Below, one piece after another: positions 1 to 6,101 of a stretch of DNA of 64,000 nt (position 1 is the stretch's first letter; the number at the start of each line of letters is the position of its first letter). Source of the stretch: a virus. The stretch is from positions 46,858 through 110,857 of IMG/VR virus record IMGVR_UViG_3300011113_000257; one strand, given 5' to 3'. Under the pieces are notes generated by a model that had not been told where the DNA came from, searched no databases, and was given only the letters and a program-made list of their open reading frames with translations. Made by a program: the position numbers and the translations under genes.

Positions 1-28
1 TAATAACACATCTCCCTGACATTTGCAA
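1..28 (-). promoter_or_regulatory. Leftward sigma70-like promoter, TGTCAGG family
   Basis: On the minus strand a -35 box TTGCAA (23-28) is followed after 17 bp by TATTA, with the last -10 base off the window edge. TGTCAGG sits in the spacer as in the other promoters of this region. It must drive a gene beyond the left edge. Confidence 0.7.
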
Positions 29-92
29 ATTATCTTTTCCGCGTGTCCCCTGACCTAAAAAATTTCAGTTATCTAACTCAGCGCAAAAAGAA

Positions 93-118
93 CCCCGCAC
101 TTTCGCACGGGGAACTTT
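93..118 (-). terminator. Rho-independent-type terminator
   Basis: On the minus strand a CCCCG/CGGGG stem with wobble pairs inside is followed by TTCTTTTT. It ends the 476-to-127 cassette. Confidence 0.7.
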
Positions 119-126
119 TTGTTTGG

Positions 127-285
127 TTAAAGTATTTCTCCTACTGTTGCTTCCTCGCAAGGGTCGCAAATCCAACCCTCTACTCCGTGCTGGTCAAAAG
201 GAATCATAGTGTCCTTGCATTCAACGCATACAACGTATTTTGTCCCGTCTGTAGACGTAGCAACTAAACTATCTAATGCGTTCAT
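127..285 (-). CDS. Zinc-ribbon microprotein, 52 aa
   Basis: A 52-residue protein starting MNALDSLVATSTDG and holding CVEC (20-23) and CDPC (40-43), a spacing that fits a single zinc ribbon. Start ATG follows AGGGGAGGTG, and the gene begins 2 nt after the stop of the gene at 288-476, so the two are cotranscribed and probably translationally coupled. A terminator hairpin follows. No specific function recognised; nucleic-acid or protein contact through the ribbon is inference. Confidence 0.8.
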   Translation of the reverse strand: MNALDSLVATSTDGTKYVVCVECKDTMIPFDQHGVEGWICDPCEEATVGEIL

Positions 286-287
286 CT

Positions 288-476
288 TTACACCTCCCCT
301 GCTTCTAAAGTTTCAAAGTAGTTGTTCACATCAACAATCGAGCAAGGCTCGCATTGTTCATAACCTCCGTCAAGACTGAACTTGTCTAGCGCGTTACCGC
401 ACTCTACGCACTTCTCATCTTCGCCTAGTGCTTCTTCCGCACCGCGTAGTAGCCATTCATCAAATCCTTGTAGCAC
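288..476 (-). CDS. Zinc-ribbon small protein, 62 aa, GTG start
   Basis: The protein starts at GTG (474-476) preceded by AAGGGAGG. A longer reading frame beginning at 515 is rejected because that ATG lies inside the promoter spacer (-35 at 527-532, -10 TACAAT at 504-509). Residues CVEC (23-26) and CEPC (42-45) suggest one zinc site. First gene of a two-gene cassette with 127-285. Function unknown. Confidence 0.8.
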   Translation of the reverse strand: MLQGFDEWLLRGAEEALGEDEKCVECGNALDKFSLDGGYEQCEPCSIVDVNNYFETLEAGEV

Positions 477-503
477 TTTGCTACCTCCCTTTCTTGTATT
501 CCC

Positions 504-532
504 ATTGTAGCGCATTAGCCTGACATTCGCAA
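504..532 (-). promoter_or_regulatory. Promoter for the 476-127 cassette
   Basis: TTGCGA (527-532), 17-bp spacer containing TGTCAGG, and TACAAT (504-509) on the minus strand. This placement decides the GTG start of the downstream gene. Confidence 0.8.
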
Positions 533-553
533 GTTACCGCGCAAAAAGAAAGA

Positions 554-571
554 GCGAGCCTTTCGGCTCGC
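554..571 (-). terminator. Hairpin terminator
   Basis: Perfect 7-bp stem GCGAGCC/GGCTCGC with a GAAA tetraloop, followed leftward by TCTTTCTTTTT. Ends the gene at 584-994. Confidence 0.85.
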
Positions 572-583
572 CCCTCCTAGAGT

Positions 584-994
584 TTAGTAAGTAGCAAAGG
601 TTCGATTAGAGCCTAAGTCCTTAGCAAATTCGTAGATGTGTTCAAGGTTGATTGTTTTGCTTTCGCCCTTGTTGTTGAAAGCAACCGTGTCGCCTTGAAA
701 GTAACGATACTTTTCCCAACCAACCGAGATAATTACCGCAACCCAGTCGTCTTGTAGGTGTCGCTTGAATACTTCTGCCCAGTCTACCTCGACAGTTTCA
801 TCTTCTTCTTCACTCCACACACTCCATAGGTTTGCTTCACCGTCTGGGTCAGCGTCAATAAATCCGTAAAGTGTTACGCCGTCTTTCTCTTGCGTAATTA
901 CTTCAACAGGATAGTTTGCAAGTTCTGTCTTAAACGCTTCCGCGTCTTTAACTGCAAAGTAGTTGCTTCGTGCCTGACCAAAAAATTGAGCCAT
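584..994 (-). CDS. Acidic hypothetical protein, 136 aa
   Basis: A soluble, acidic protein starting MAQFFGQARSNYF. It has alternating beta-like stretches (VEVITQEKDGVTLYGFID) and a Glu/Asp-rich middle. The family is not recognised, though the shape recalls small phage or plasmid host-interaction proteins. It is a single-gene cassette: promoter at 1039-1067, leader stem-loop at 1009-1031, AAGGGAT ribosome site, terminator at 554-571. Confidence 0.8.
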   Translation of the reverse strand: MAQFFGQARSNYFAVKDAEAFKTELANYPVEVITQEKDGVTLYGFIDADPDGEANLWSVWSEEEDETVEVDWAEVFKRHLQDDWVAVIISVGWEKYRYFQGDTVAFNNKGESKTINLEHIYEFAKDLGSNRTFATY

Positions 995-1008
995 TTCTTA
1001 TCCCTTCC

Positions 1009-1067
1009 GCAAGTAAGCCCTTCTTACTCGCTGTATCTATAATACTAAATTACTTGACTATTGTCAA
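1009..1067 (-). promoter_or_regulatory. Promoter plus 5' leader stem-loop for gene 584-994
   Basis: Promoter TTGACA (1062-1067), 17 bp, TATTAT (1039-1044). The spacer has AGTCAAG instead of TGTCAGG. The leader folds into a 9-bp stem (1009-1017 with 1023-1031, one G-U) around the 5-nt loop AAGGG. The ribosome binding site begins at the foot of the stem. Confidence 0.75.
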
Positions 1068-1308
1068 ACTCTCCTTGTAAGAGTCCGCAACTTTTGCACA
1101 CGAAATCATCTATCTCAAGTTCGTAAAAGTATCTGTGCTCGCAGTCTACGCGCCAAATTGAATAACACTCGCAAGCAAAACAACGGTGCTTATCTTCGCC
1201 GAGTTCGATTACCTCATCTTTTTGGATAATCCAATTACAAGTATCACACCGAAAAGATTTCACTTTTTCATTCGAGTTGTTGCTGACGTAAATCCATTCC
1301 TCTGACAT
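1045..1308 (-). CDS. Multi-CxxC zinc-binding small protein, 87 aa
   Basis: Contains CDTC (21-24), CFAC (43-46) and CKSC (71-74), plus extra Cys/His (C48, C56, H58), enough for two zinc sites. Start ATG overlaps the TAA stop of the gene upstream (TAATG), and its 3' end overlaps the -35 side of the next promoter. Third gene of a tightly coupled operon 1633-1409-1308-1045. Function unknown. Confidence 0.8.
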   Translation of the reverse strand: MSEEWIYVSNNSNEKVKSFRCDTCNWIIQKDEVIELGEDKHRCFACECYSIWRVDCEHRYFYELEIDDFVCKSCGLLQGEFDNSQVI

Positions 1309-1409
1309 TAATCGTTCCCTTGTTCATAGCAGTTGTAGCAAGTCCAACCGCTTTCGATTAGGTCATCATCTAGCAAGTCGCATTGGCAGTTTATGGTGTC
1401 CGCGTTCAT
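1308..1409 (-). CDS. 33-aa zinc-ribbon microprotein
   Basis: Encodes 33 residues starting MNADTINCQC, with C8/C10 and C24/C27 (CYNC). Both ends overlap neighbours by a single base as TAATG junctions: its ATG shares a base with the stop of 1409-1633, and its stop with the ATG of 1045-1308. That coupling is strong evidence that this tiny frame is translated. Function unknown. Confidence 0.75.
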   Translation of the reverse strand: MNADTINCQCDLLDDDLIESGWTCYNCYEQGND

Positions 1410-1633
1410 TAGAACACTCTCCCATACTCGTTTTCAACTACTGATAAATCAACAGGTGATGTAACTTCCCATTGTTCGTATGGTGTTGGGTCGTAACTAT
1501 CTCGGCATTCGTTACACCATAGTTCGGGAAACCAACGGTGCTTTTTAGACATTTCGGCGATTGGAAAGTCTTGTTCGCAATCCACGCAAAAATCGTTTTC
1601 TTCTGGTATTTCAACTCCAAGCCATTGTGTCAT
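1409..1633 (-). CDS. Zinc-ribbon small protein, 74 aa
   Basis: Starts MTQWLGVEIPEEND, with CVDC (16-19) and CNEC (40-43), a classic four-cysteine ribbon, and a Tyr/Trp-rich C-terminus. First gene of the three-gene coupled operon. The leader has a small GCGG/CCGC hairpin (1655-1667) and an AAAAAGGAG ribosome site. Function unknown. Confidence 0.85.
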   Translation of the reverse strand: MTQWLGVEIPEENDFCVDCEQDFPIAEMSKKHRWFPELWCNECRDSYDPTPYEQWEVTSPVDLSVVENEYGRVF

Positions 1634-1654
1634 TTTGTTCTCCTTTTTGTTTTC

Positions 1655-1704
1655 GCGGGCTATCCGCTTAGTAATACTTTATCATACTATTTTGTTTGGT
1701 GCAA
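1655..1704 (-). promoter_or_regulatory. Promoter and short leader hairpin for operon 1633-1045
   Basis: TTGCAC (1699-1704), 17 bp, TAAAGT (1676-1681). Unlike its neighbours the spacer lacks TGTCAGG. A 4-bp hairpin with a 5-nt loop lies at 1655-1667, a weak member of the leader stem-loop family. Confidence 0.65.
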
Positions 1705-1710
1705 GTAGTA

Positions 1711-1726
1711 GGGGGCTTGCGCCCCC
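1711..1726 (-). terminator. GC-rich hairpin without clear U-run
   Basis: Perfect GGGGGC/GCCCCC stem with a GCAA-type tetraloop just downstream of the gene at 1738-1908. The following minus-strand bases are not T-rich, so termination may be weak. Confidence 0.5.
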
Positions 1727-1737
1727 CACCGCATTTG

Positions 1738-1908
1738 CTAAACGTATTCACATACTAGTTCTAGTAAATCCGCGTAAGTTTCTACCCCATTTAATAAGCC
1801 GTAGATAGCGTCTGTTAGTTCTGTAGAGTTCCTGATAGTTTCAACTAGCAAACTTTCCTCAACTAGCAAGTCACCTGCAAGACAACGAATTGTCATTTCT
1901 GCACTCAT
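1738..1908 (-). CDS. Small acidic protein, 56 aa
   Basis: Encodes a 56-residue, probably helical protein starting MSAEMTIRCLAGDLL and ending ELVCEYV. ATG (1906-1908) is preceded by AGAAAGGGAAACCAAA, the regional ribosome site, and directly by a perfect leader hairpin. Single-gene cassette; no recognised family. Confidence 0.75.
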   Translation of the reverse strand: MSAEMTIRCLAGDLLVEESLLVETIRNSTELTDAIYGLLNGVETYADLLELVCEYV

Positions 1909-1924
1909 TTTGGTTTCCCTTTCT

Positions 1925-1978
1925 TGTAAGGAGTTTCCTTACATTTCTAATAGTACGGACTTTCTTGACATTTGTCAA
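1925..1978 (-). promoter_or_regulatory. Promoter plus leader stem-loop for gene 1738-1908
   Basis: TTGACA (1973-1978), 17 bp, TACTAT (1950-1955). The -35 region reads TTGACAAATGTCAAG, so TGACA and TGTCA form an inverted repeat over the -35. The leader holds a perfect 7-bp hairpin (1925-1931 with 1937-1943, loop AAACT) ending at the ribosome site. Confidence 0.75.
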
Positions 1979-1982
1979 GTGA

Positions 1983-2135
1983 TTACGCAAACTCGTTTAT
2001 TGCGTGTCGGCGTTGGGCAGACCTGTCACGATTACGGCGTGTACGCCTATCCGCAAACTTTGCAGACTTTTGGTTTAGGACATAGTTCCCTCGACCTGTC
2101 ACTAGATTGTCTAGTGGACTCTTGCGCTTAGCCAT
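1983..2135 (-). CDS. Basic small protein, 50 aa
   Basis: Encodes MAKRKSPLDNLVTGRGNYVL and then an Arg/Lys-rich half (DRRTRRNRDRSAQRRHA). ATG (2133-2135) follows GAAAGGAGTCAGAG. Its 3' end overlaps the promoter of the next gene. The charge suggests nucleic-acid binding, but no family is recognised. Confidence 0.7.
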   Translation of the reverse strand: MAKRKSPLDNLVTGRGNYVLNQKSAKFADRRTRRNRDRSAQRRHAINEFA

Positions 2136-2158
2136 CTCTGACTCCTTTCGATAAATCT

Positions 2159-2187
2159 ATTGTAGCACACTTCCCTGACATTATCAA
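2159..2187 (-). promoter_or_regulatory. Promoter for gene 1983-2135
   Basis: TTGATA (2182-2187), 17-bp spacer with TGTCAGG, TACAAT (2159-2164). This leader is short and has no stem-loop. Confidence 0.75.
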
Positions 2188-2257
2188 ATCGAACCGCGCT
2201 CGGCGTGTCGCAATTTAATAATCTCCGTAAAAAATTTCAGTTATGAAAATAAGAAAA

Positions 2258-2276
2258 CCCCCACTTTTGGTGGGGG
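2258..2276 (-). terminator. Hairpin terminator
   Basis: Perfect 7-bp stem CCCCCAC/GTGGGGG followed leftward by TTTTCTTATTTT. Ends gene 2287-2595; a copy of the 14-bp motif follows. Confidence 0.85.
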
Positions 2277-2286
2277 CTTCCTTGCC

Positions 2287-2595
2287 TTACATAAATCGGT
2301 GGTAGAACTCTACTACCTTTTCCCGTGCCTCTTTCCAGTCTGCCGTAGCGCAGATAGTGACTGTCTGCTCGATACCATTCACATCATCTACCCAACCTAT
2401 GGCTTCATAGATAGTCACGCCGTCATCATAGTCATAGACCCTGACTTCGGCATCTACCGTTTCGTTCATCTCGATAGTGATTGCGTTGTCTGTTACTGGG
2501 TTAAGTAGCACCCGTGTAATTCGACTTGCTGGGTGGCGTAGCGTGGCTAGAAATAATCTAGTGGTTTCGCTGTATGTTGGAATTGTAGTTTCCAC
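2287..2595 (-). CDS. Hypothetical protein, 102 aa, GTG start
   Basis: A mixed alpha/beta protein with several short strands (ITRVLLN, AITIEMNE, AEVRVYDYDDGVTIYEA) and a C-terminal helix. The GTG start at 2593-2595 follows AAAAGGGGTAAAACAAAA. Single-gene cassette with its own promoter, leader hairpin and terminator. Function unknown. Confidence 0.75.
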   Translation of the reverse strand: METTIPTYSETTRLFLATLRHPASRITRVLLNPVTDNAITIEMNETVDAEVRVYDYDDGVTIYEAIGWVDDVNGIEQTVTICATADWKEAREKVVEFYHRFM

Positions 2596-2621
2596 TTTTG
2601 TTTTACCCCTTTTGAGTTATC

Positions 2622-2674
2622 TACCGCGCCTTGCGGTATGTAGTAATCGTATCATACCTTTATGACATTTTCTG
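2622..2674 (-). promoter_or_regulatory. Promoter plus leader stem-loop for gene 2287-2595
   Basis: The -10 TACGAT (2646-2651) lies 9 bp from TGTCATA, as in the other family members, but the -35 (CAGAAA, 2669-2674) is poor. The leader hairpin has perfect 6-bp arms TACCGC/GCGGTA (2622-2638) around loop AAGGC. Confidence 0.6.
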
Positions 2675-2691
2675 TATTTCGAGAAAATAAA

Positions 2692-2709
2692 CCCCGCCCG
2701 TAGGCGGGG
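2692..2709 (-). terminator. Hairpin terminator
   Basis: Perfect CCCCGCC/GGCGGGG stem with a 4-nt loop, followed by TTTATTTT on the minus strand. Ends gene 2729-3244. Confidence 0.85.
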
Positions 2710-2728
2710 CTTATCTCGAGTATCCGCA

Positions 2729-3244
2729 TTAGCAGATAGAGAACCCACCGCTTTCGGCTAAGAACTCCGCGAACTCGCGTACGTTCTGAACATCAAACGG
2801 GTAACTTGCTGCCCAATTCTCTTTTGAGCCAACACCGTCACAACCATTACACCAGCCGAACTCGCGCCCGACAAGGATAGCCACTTCTGGTGATAAGGCT
2901 CGGTCAGGCTGACCCGCACTCACGCCAACTTCATCTGTACGAATACCTGTTGAATTGCAGTGCTTACAATCCTCGCGTGGTAAATCCGCAATCTCTGCGT
3001 AGTAGTCTTTTTGGTACTGGGCGGTATGTCCTCGACCAATCTTTTCAAACAAGATGTTTGATAAAGCAATCGCGCCTTCGGCGTTTAGCCCATCTCCATC
3101 ATTGTATTCACCACTTACTTCTGAAGTAAGTTCAGGTGCAACTTCAATGCAGTAATTCCAAAGTGGTCGCCACCACCATACATTGTTGCGGAAGTATTCA
3201 CCGCGCTCTGTTGTCGGTGCAGTTCCAAAAACGTCCATTCCCAT
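2729..3244 (-). CDS. Phage hypothetical protein of the MGMDVFG type, 171 aa
   Basis: Starts MGMDVFGTAPTTERGEYFRNN and carries a paired-cysteine knuckle (CKHC near 121-124 and CNGC near 162-165). Proteins beginning like this occur in many tailed phages without known function. ATG (3242-3244) follows AGAAGGGAAACC; an upstream extension to 3388 would translate the promoter and is rejected. Its N-terminus resembles that of the gene at 3799-4272, and the two share near-identical promoters and leaders, so they look like a diverged duplicate. Confidence 0.8.
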   Translation of the reverse strand: MGMDVFGTAPTTERGEYFRNNVWWWRPLWNYCIEVAPELTSEVSGEYNDGDGLNAEGAIALSNILFEKIGRGHTAQYQKDYYAEIADLPREDCKHCNSTGIRTDEVGVSAGQPDRALSPEVAILVGREFGWCNGCDGVGSKENWAASYPFDVQNVREFAEFLAESGGFSIC

Positions 3245-3259
3245 TTGGGTTTCCCTTCT

Positions 3260-3317
3260 GTAAGCAAGTCCCTCTTGCTCACTCTGTGAGTTTATCATAC
3301 TAGCCTGACATTCGCAA
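3260..3317 (-). promoter_or_regulatory. Promoter plus leader stem-loop for gene 2729-3244
   Basis: TTGCGA (3312-3317), 17 bp with TGTCAGG, TAAACT (3289-3294). The leader stem has 9 bp (3260-3268 with 3274-3282, one G-U) and loop AGGGA. Confidence 0.8.
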
Positions 3318-3379
3318 CTCAAACGAAAAACTTTTTTCGTGTCGCCATAACTGAAATTTTTTAAGTAGGCAACAAAAAA

Positions 3380-3401
3380 TCCGCGCAATCTTCCGCGCGG
3401 A
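3380..3401 (-). terminator. Hairpin terminator
   Basis: TCCGCGC/GCGCGGA stem, 8-nt loop, followed on the minus strand by TTTTTTG. Ends gene 3413-3679. The 14-bp motif next to it (3349-3362) is in reverse orientation. Confidence 0.85.
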
Positions 3402-3412
3402 CTTTCTTTTGT

Positions 3413-3679
3413 TTAGAACTTGTAGGTGATGTTAAAGTCTTTCCGCGTGAACGGGATAAAGGTTTCCCCGTACTCCACATCTCCAGCGTAATTTGTACCG
3501 ATTTCGTAGCGAACTACAATCTCATCATTCTCTACGAACACGCTAACTAATTCTGAAAGATAACTTGTAGTCGCGTAATCTCTCCAGTTAGTTGTGATGT
3601 CCTCGATAGCGGTGTCTATTGTGTCATACAAAACTTCGCCGTCTACTTCGATAATGTCTATTGTTCTCACGTCTGACAT
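3413..3679 (-). CDS. Hypothetical protein, 88 aa
   Basis: Starts MSDVRTIDIIEVDGEVLYDT and is acidic with beta-strand character (DEIVVRYEIGTNYAG). ATG (3677-3679) follows AGAGAGGAAACAAA; seven extra upstream codons were rejected because they overlap the ribosome site and leader hairpin. Single-gene cassette. Function unknown. Confidence 0.75.
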   Translation of the reverse strand: MSDVRTIDIIEVDGEVLYDTIDTAIEDITTNWRDYATTSYLSELVSVFVENDEIVVRYEIGTNYAGDVEYGETFIPFTRKDFNITYKF

Positions 3680-3696
3680 TTTGTTTCCTCTCTTTC

Positions 3697-3748
3697 GCAA
3701 CCCCTTGTTGCTAGTACCTAGCGTACCCTACTTCCCTGACATTTGCAA
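3697..3748 (-). promoter_or_regulatory. Promoter plus leader stem-loop for gene 3413-3679
   Basis: TTGCAA (3743-3748), 17 bp with TGTCAGG, TACGCT (3720-3725). Leader hairpin GCAAC/GTTGC (3697-3711) closes the loop AAGGG, the same loop as two other leaders with different stems. Confidence 0.75.
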
Positions 3749-3755
3749 GTTGAAA

Positions 3756-3781
3756 AAGGGGCGAGTTTCCCCGCCCCCTTT
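3756..3781 (-). terminator. Hairpin terminator
   Basis: G-rich/C-rich arms (AGGGGGCG with CGCCCCT, one bulge) around GGGAAAC, followed leftward by TTTTTC. Ends gene 3799-4272. Confidence 0.7.
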
Positions 3782-3798
3782 TCGTGCGCCCTCCGCGC

Positions 3799-4272
3799 TT
3801 ACCAAGAACTCTTGTAAGCAAAACTCCAGCCCTCTGGAACTTTAGAGAGTATGCGCCCAAGTTGAACAAGGGTATCTTCAACCTGTTCCCAATACCACTC
3901 GTCAATCTCATACGAGCCGAAGAAGAAACCTGCTTGAGTTGGTAGCAATTCTTCCGCCAACTCTTTGTTCTTGCTTTTCCAAACTTTCATACAGACATCA
4001 TTTAATTCCTGCAACTGCTCTCGGCTAACGTAATACTCCGCGCAATTATCTTCACCCTCTTGCACGTTGTCCACGAACCATTGGTGTATCTGGTTAGCCT
4101 TGCGCCAGTAGCCAACTTTTACCTTGACCGTAATTGACGGGTACTCCTCGTTCTCGAAATCTCCTGCGCCAATCGCATCAGAAACTTTTGCGTATGCATC
4201 TCTGGTTGCTTGTTCTTGCCATTCGCCACCTGATAGGTAGTTACTTGCATAAAGGTACTGGTCTAGTCCCAT
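3799..4272 (-). CDS. Phage hypothetical protein of the MGLDQYLYA type, 157 aa
   Basis: Starts MGLDQYLYASNYLSGGEWQEQ. The MGLDxYLYA opening marks a widespread phage protein family with no established function. It is Glu/Trp-rich and probably helical. ATG (4270-4272) follows GGAAGGGAAAACAAA; the 43-residue upstream extension is promoter and leader. Paralogue-like partner of 2729-3244. Confidence 0.8.
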   Translation of the reverse strand: MGLDQYLYASNYLSGGEWQEQATRDAYAKVSDAIGAGDFENEEYPSITVKVKVGYWRKANQIHQWFVDNVQEGEDNCAEYYVSREQLQELNDVCMKVWKSKNKELAEELLPTQAGFFFGSYEIDEWYWEQVEDTLVQLGRILSKVPEGWSFAYKSSW

Positions 4273-4287
4273 TTTGTTTTCCCTTCC

Positions 4288-4345
4288 GTAAGCAAGTCCG
4301 TCTTGCTCACTCTGTAAGTTTATCATACTAGCCTGACATTTGCAA
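4288..4345 (-). promoter_or_regulatory. Promoter plus leader stem-loop for gene 3799-4272
   Basis: TTGCAA (4340-4345), 17 bp with TGTCAGG, TAAACT (4317-4322). The stem-loop at 4288-4310 has the same arms as that of gene 2729-3244, with loop ACGGA. Confidence 0.8.
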
Positions 4346-4412
4346 CCTGAACGCGAAACTATTTTTTCCGCGCCCGCGCCAGAAAAAATTTCAGTTTTCA
4401 ATTTGAGATAAA

Positions 4413-4428
4413 CGCGGATTTCTCCGCG
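4413..4428 (-). terminator. Hairpin terminator
   Basis: Perfect CGCGGA/TCCGCG stem with a GAAA tetraloop, then TTTATC on the minus strand. Ends the 5422-4441 operon. Confidence 0.75.
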
Positions 4429-4440
4429 CTCTCTCGTTTG

Positions 4441-4830
4441 TTATTCGACTTCGTTATCCGCAAGGATTTGCTTGACGGCTTCAATCGCTTCCTCTAGAGT
4501 TTCGCAAACTTCCCACCACTCATCGTCAGCCTTTGGCTCATAGAACTCAAACCAATTATTATTCACCCAGACATCTTGCTCTGCGTGTGCCGTGTTGAAC
4601 TCTGCCAACTTCGTGTCCGTGTCAATCCCTGCGGAGATTAGGTCGCTTGTGTAACGCCAGACATCTCCGTTAGGTAGGTTGATACGCATCTCGCCGTTAG
4701 ACCCAATGTGAAACTCTCGGTCGCCCGACTTAACTACGGCTAGAACTTCCCAGCCGTTAGTCCAGCAATAGAACGCCGAGTCTGTCTGCTCTGGGTTCTG
4801 CTCTACTAAATACTCAACCGTGTAATCCAT
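4441..4830 (-). CDS. Acidic hypothetical protein, 129 aa
   Basis: Starts MDYTVEYLVEQNPEQTD; Trp- and Glu-rich, with a beta-rich core (REFHIGSNGEMRINLPNGDVW) and a C-terminal helix (EEAIEAVKQILAD). ATG at 4830 is preferred over a GTG one codon upstream because of spacing from AGGTGG. It begins 8 nt after the stop of 4839-5108, so it is the last gene of a three-gene operon. Unknown function. Confidence 0.75.
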   Translation of the reverse strand: MDYTVEYLVEQNPEQTDSAFYCWTNGWEVLAVVKSGDREFHIGSNGEMRINLPNGDVWRYTSDLISAGIDTDTKLAEFNTAHAEQDVWVNNNWFEFYEPKADDEWWEVCETLEEAIEAVKQILADNEVE

Positions 4831-4838
4831 CACGCCAC

Positions 4839-5108
4839 CTAGTCCTCGTCTGACTCAACTCGGACACCGCAAGTAAAACACTTTAAGTTTTCCCAGTCAG
4901 GGTACTCGTAGCAAGTATCGTGGATACAGTCGTTAGTATCGAACACCGCGCCAAGTAGTTCCAACAAACCGTCAAGGTACTCTACGGGGAACGCTTTCAT
5001 CTCGCCGTACTTTGACGGTAAGGAAACAACTCCCGACATAATGTCCTCTGAAAGTTCCGCAAGAAAGTCAAACTGCTCTTGCAACATTTCATAGTCAATG
5101 TTTTTCAT
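4839..5108 (-). CDS. Hypothetical protein with C-terminal Cys pairs, 89 aa
   Basis: An N-terminal helical part (MKNIDYEMLQEQFDFLAEL) is followed by CIHDTC and CFTC near the C-terminus, a possible zinc site. ATG overlaps the TGA of the upstream gene (ATGA). Middle gene of the 5422-4441 operon. Function unknown. Confidence 0.75.
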   Translation of the reverse strand: MKNIDYEMLQEQFDFLAELSEDIMSGVVSLPSKYGEMKAFPVEYLDGLLELLGAVFDTNDCIHDTCYEYPDWENLKCFTCGVRVESDED

Positions 5109-5422
5109 TTTGTTTTCTCCCCATTGAGTTCTAGCAACACCGCATTTAGAGTGTCGTAAAGTTCTTCGTCTTTTGCGTAGTTCGCATCATTGTCAATCGC
5201 GTGAGTCCACTCATTTGTTGCCGTGTCGTAAACAGTTCCGTCAAAGTAACGAGTTTCATTTTCAATGTTCCACTTGCCTGTTTCGGTATCGAAACACACT
5301 ACATAGTGATGCTGTGTAGTTGAGGGGTAGTAACCCTGCTCGCCTTCACAAGTTTTGCAGAACGGTGTGCAGTCGAAACCGCCCCCGTGTTCTGGACACT
5401 CAACCATTTCTAGTTTGCTCAT
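5105..5422 (-). CDS. Zinc-ribbon protein, 105 aa
   Basis: The N-terminus holds C9-P-E-H and C18/C22/C25 (FCKTCEGE), a zinc-ribbon arrangement, followed by a beta-rich acidic domain. First gene of a three-gene operon; its leader has the family stem-loop and AAAGGGAAAC ribosome site. Function unknown. Confidence 0.8.
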   Translation of the reverse strand: MSKLEMVECPEHGGGFDCTPFCKTCEGEQGYYPSTTQHHYVVCFDTETGKWNIENETRYFDGTVYDTATNEWTHAIDNDANYAKDEELYDTLNAVLLELNGEKTK

Positions 5423-5437
5423 TTTGTTTCCCTTTCT

Positions 5438-5495
5438 TAGAGTGAGTCCCTCTCGCTCTATGATAAGTATACGCCCCTAGCCTGACATTTGTCAA
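5438..5495 (-). promoter_or_regulatory. Promoter plus leader stem-loop for operon 5422-4441
   Basis: TTGACA (5490-5495), 18 bp with TGTCAGG, near-consensus TATACT (5466-5471). The -35 is part of the inverted repeat TGACAAATGTCA. Leader stem 5438-5460, 9 positions with one C-A mismatch, loop AGGGA. Confidence 0.8.
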
Positions 5496-5516
5496 ATCAG
5501 GGGCGCACACCGCGTG

Positions 5517-5753
5517 TTACCAATTCAGTTCTTCGCCATTCTCGTCTTGGAAGATTAAGTCACTCGTATCTGCCGTGTGACCCCAACCGCAACTAAAGTC
5601 ATTCTCAATCCACACTTCAACTCTCTGCATAATGTCCCACAGGGTTATTTCACTATGTGGAGTTTCAGTTTCCGCGTGTATGTCGTTAGCAATCTGGTTT
5701 ACGTCATACGAGACAACTTTCATCACGTTAATGCGTTCTGGTAATTCTCTCAT
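5517..5753 (-). CDS. Hypothetical protein, 78 aa
   Basis: Starts MRELPERINVMKVVSYDVNQ; acidic with an amphipathic helix (SEITLWDIMQRVEVWIEND). ATG follows GGAGAAATA and overlaps the upstream stop as TAATG. Second gene of the 5920-5517 operon. Function unknown. Confidence 0.75.
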   Translation of the reverse strand: MRELPERINVMKVVSYDVNQIANDIHAETETPHSEITLWDIMQRVEVWIENDFSCGWGHTADTSDLIFQDENGEELNW

Positions 5754-5920
5754 TATTTCTCCATTCCGTGTCCAACGTGGACTAATCTAATTTCTGGCTC
5801 GCCGACTTCGATTCCCCAGCCATTCTTTAGTAGTTCTAATGCTTCTTCTTCGCTAGTGCAAAGTTTAAGATTCTTAGAGTCAATCTCTAATGTCTTGATT
5901 ACTTGAAACTCGTAACGCAT
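5753..5920 (-). CDS. Small protein, 55 aa
   Basis: Starts MRYEFQVIKTLEIDSKNLKL. ATG (5918-5920) follows GGAAGGGAAACCAA directly after a perfect leader hairpin; the longer frame to 5974 runs into the -10 box and is rejected. Coupled to 5517-5753 by TAATG. Function unknown. Confidence 0.75.
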   Translation of the reverse strand: MRYEFQVIKTLEIDSKNLKLCTSEEEALELLKNGWGIEVGEPEIRLVHVGHGMEK

Positions 5921-5934
5921 TTGGTTTCCCTTCC

Positions 5935-5991
5935 TTAGCAAGCCCTTCTTGCTAATAACTCTATGATACATCAATACCCTGACATTTGCAA
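5935..5991 (-). promoter_or_regulatory. Promoter plus leader stem-loop for operon 5920-5517
   Basis: TTGCAA (5986-5991), 17 bp with TGTCAGG, TATCAT (5963-5968). The leader hairpin is a perfect 8-bp stem TTAGCAAG/CTTGCTAA (5935-5955) with loop AAGGG. Confidence 0.85.
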
Positions 5992-6069
5992 CTTGAACAC
6001 GAAATTATCTTTTCCCGTGCCTTCGCTGAGTTCCGCATAAAAAATTTCAGTTTTGTGAAACCAAGAAAC

Positions 6070-6090
6070 CCCTAGCCTTTCGGCTAAGGG
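6070..6090 (-). terminator. Hairpin terminator
   Basis: CCCTTAGCC/GGCTAGGG stem with GAAA loop, then TTTCTTGG on the minus strand. Ends gene 6102-6278. Confidence 0.75.
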
Positions 6091-6101
6091 CATCTTTTGG
6101 A

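Noticed and set aside
477-515. Upstream ATG extension of gene 288-476
   Set aside because: The ATG lies in the spacer of the promoter, so it cannot be transcribed from it.
1910-2131. A + strand open frame over 1910-2131
   Set aside because: It is antisense to a promoter and to a supported leftward gene (1983-2135), with no ribosome site.
3245-4401. Long N-terminal extensions of genes 2729-3244 and 3799-4272 with similar residues
   Set aside because: The similarity is the translated promoter/leader, not protein; start codons follow good ribosome sites further in.
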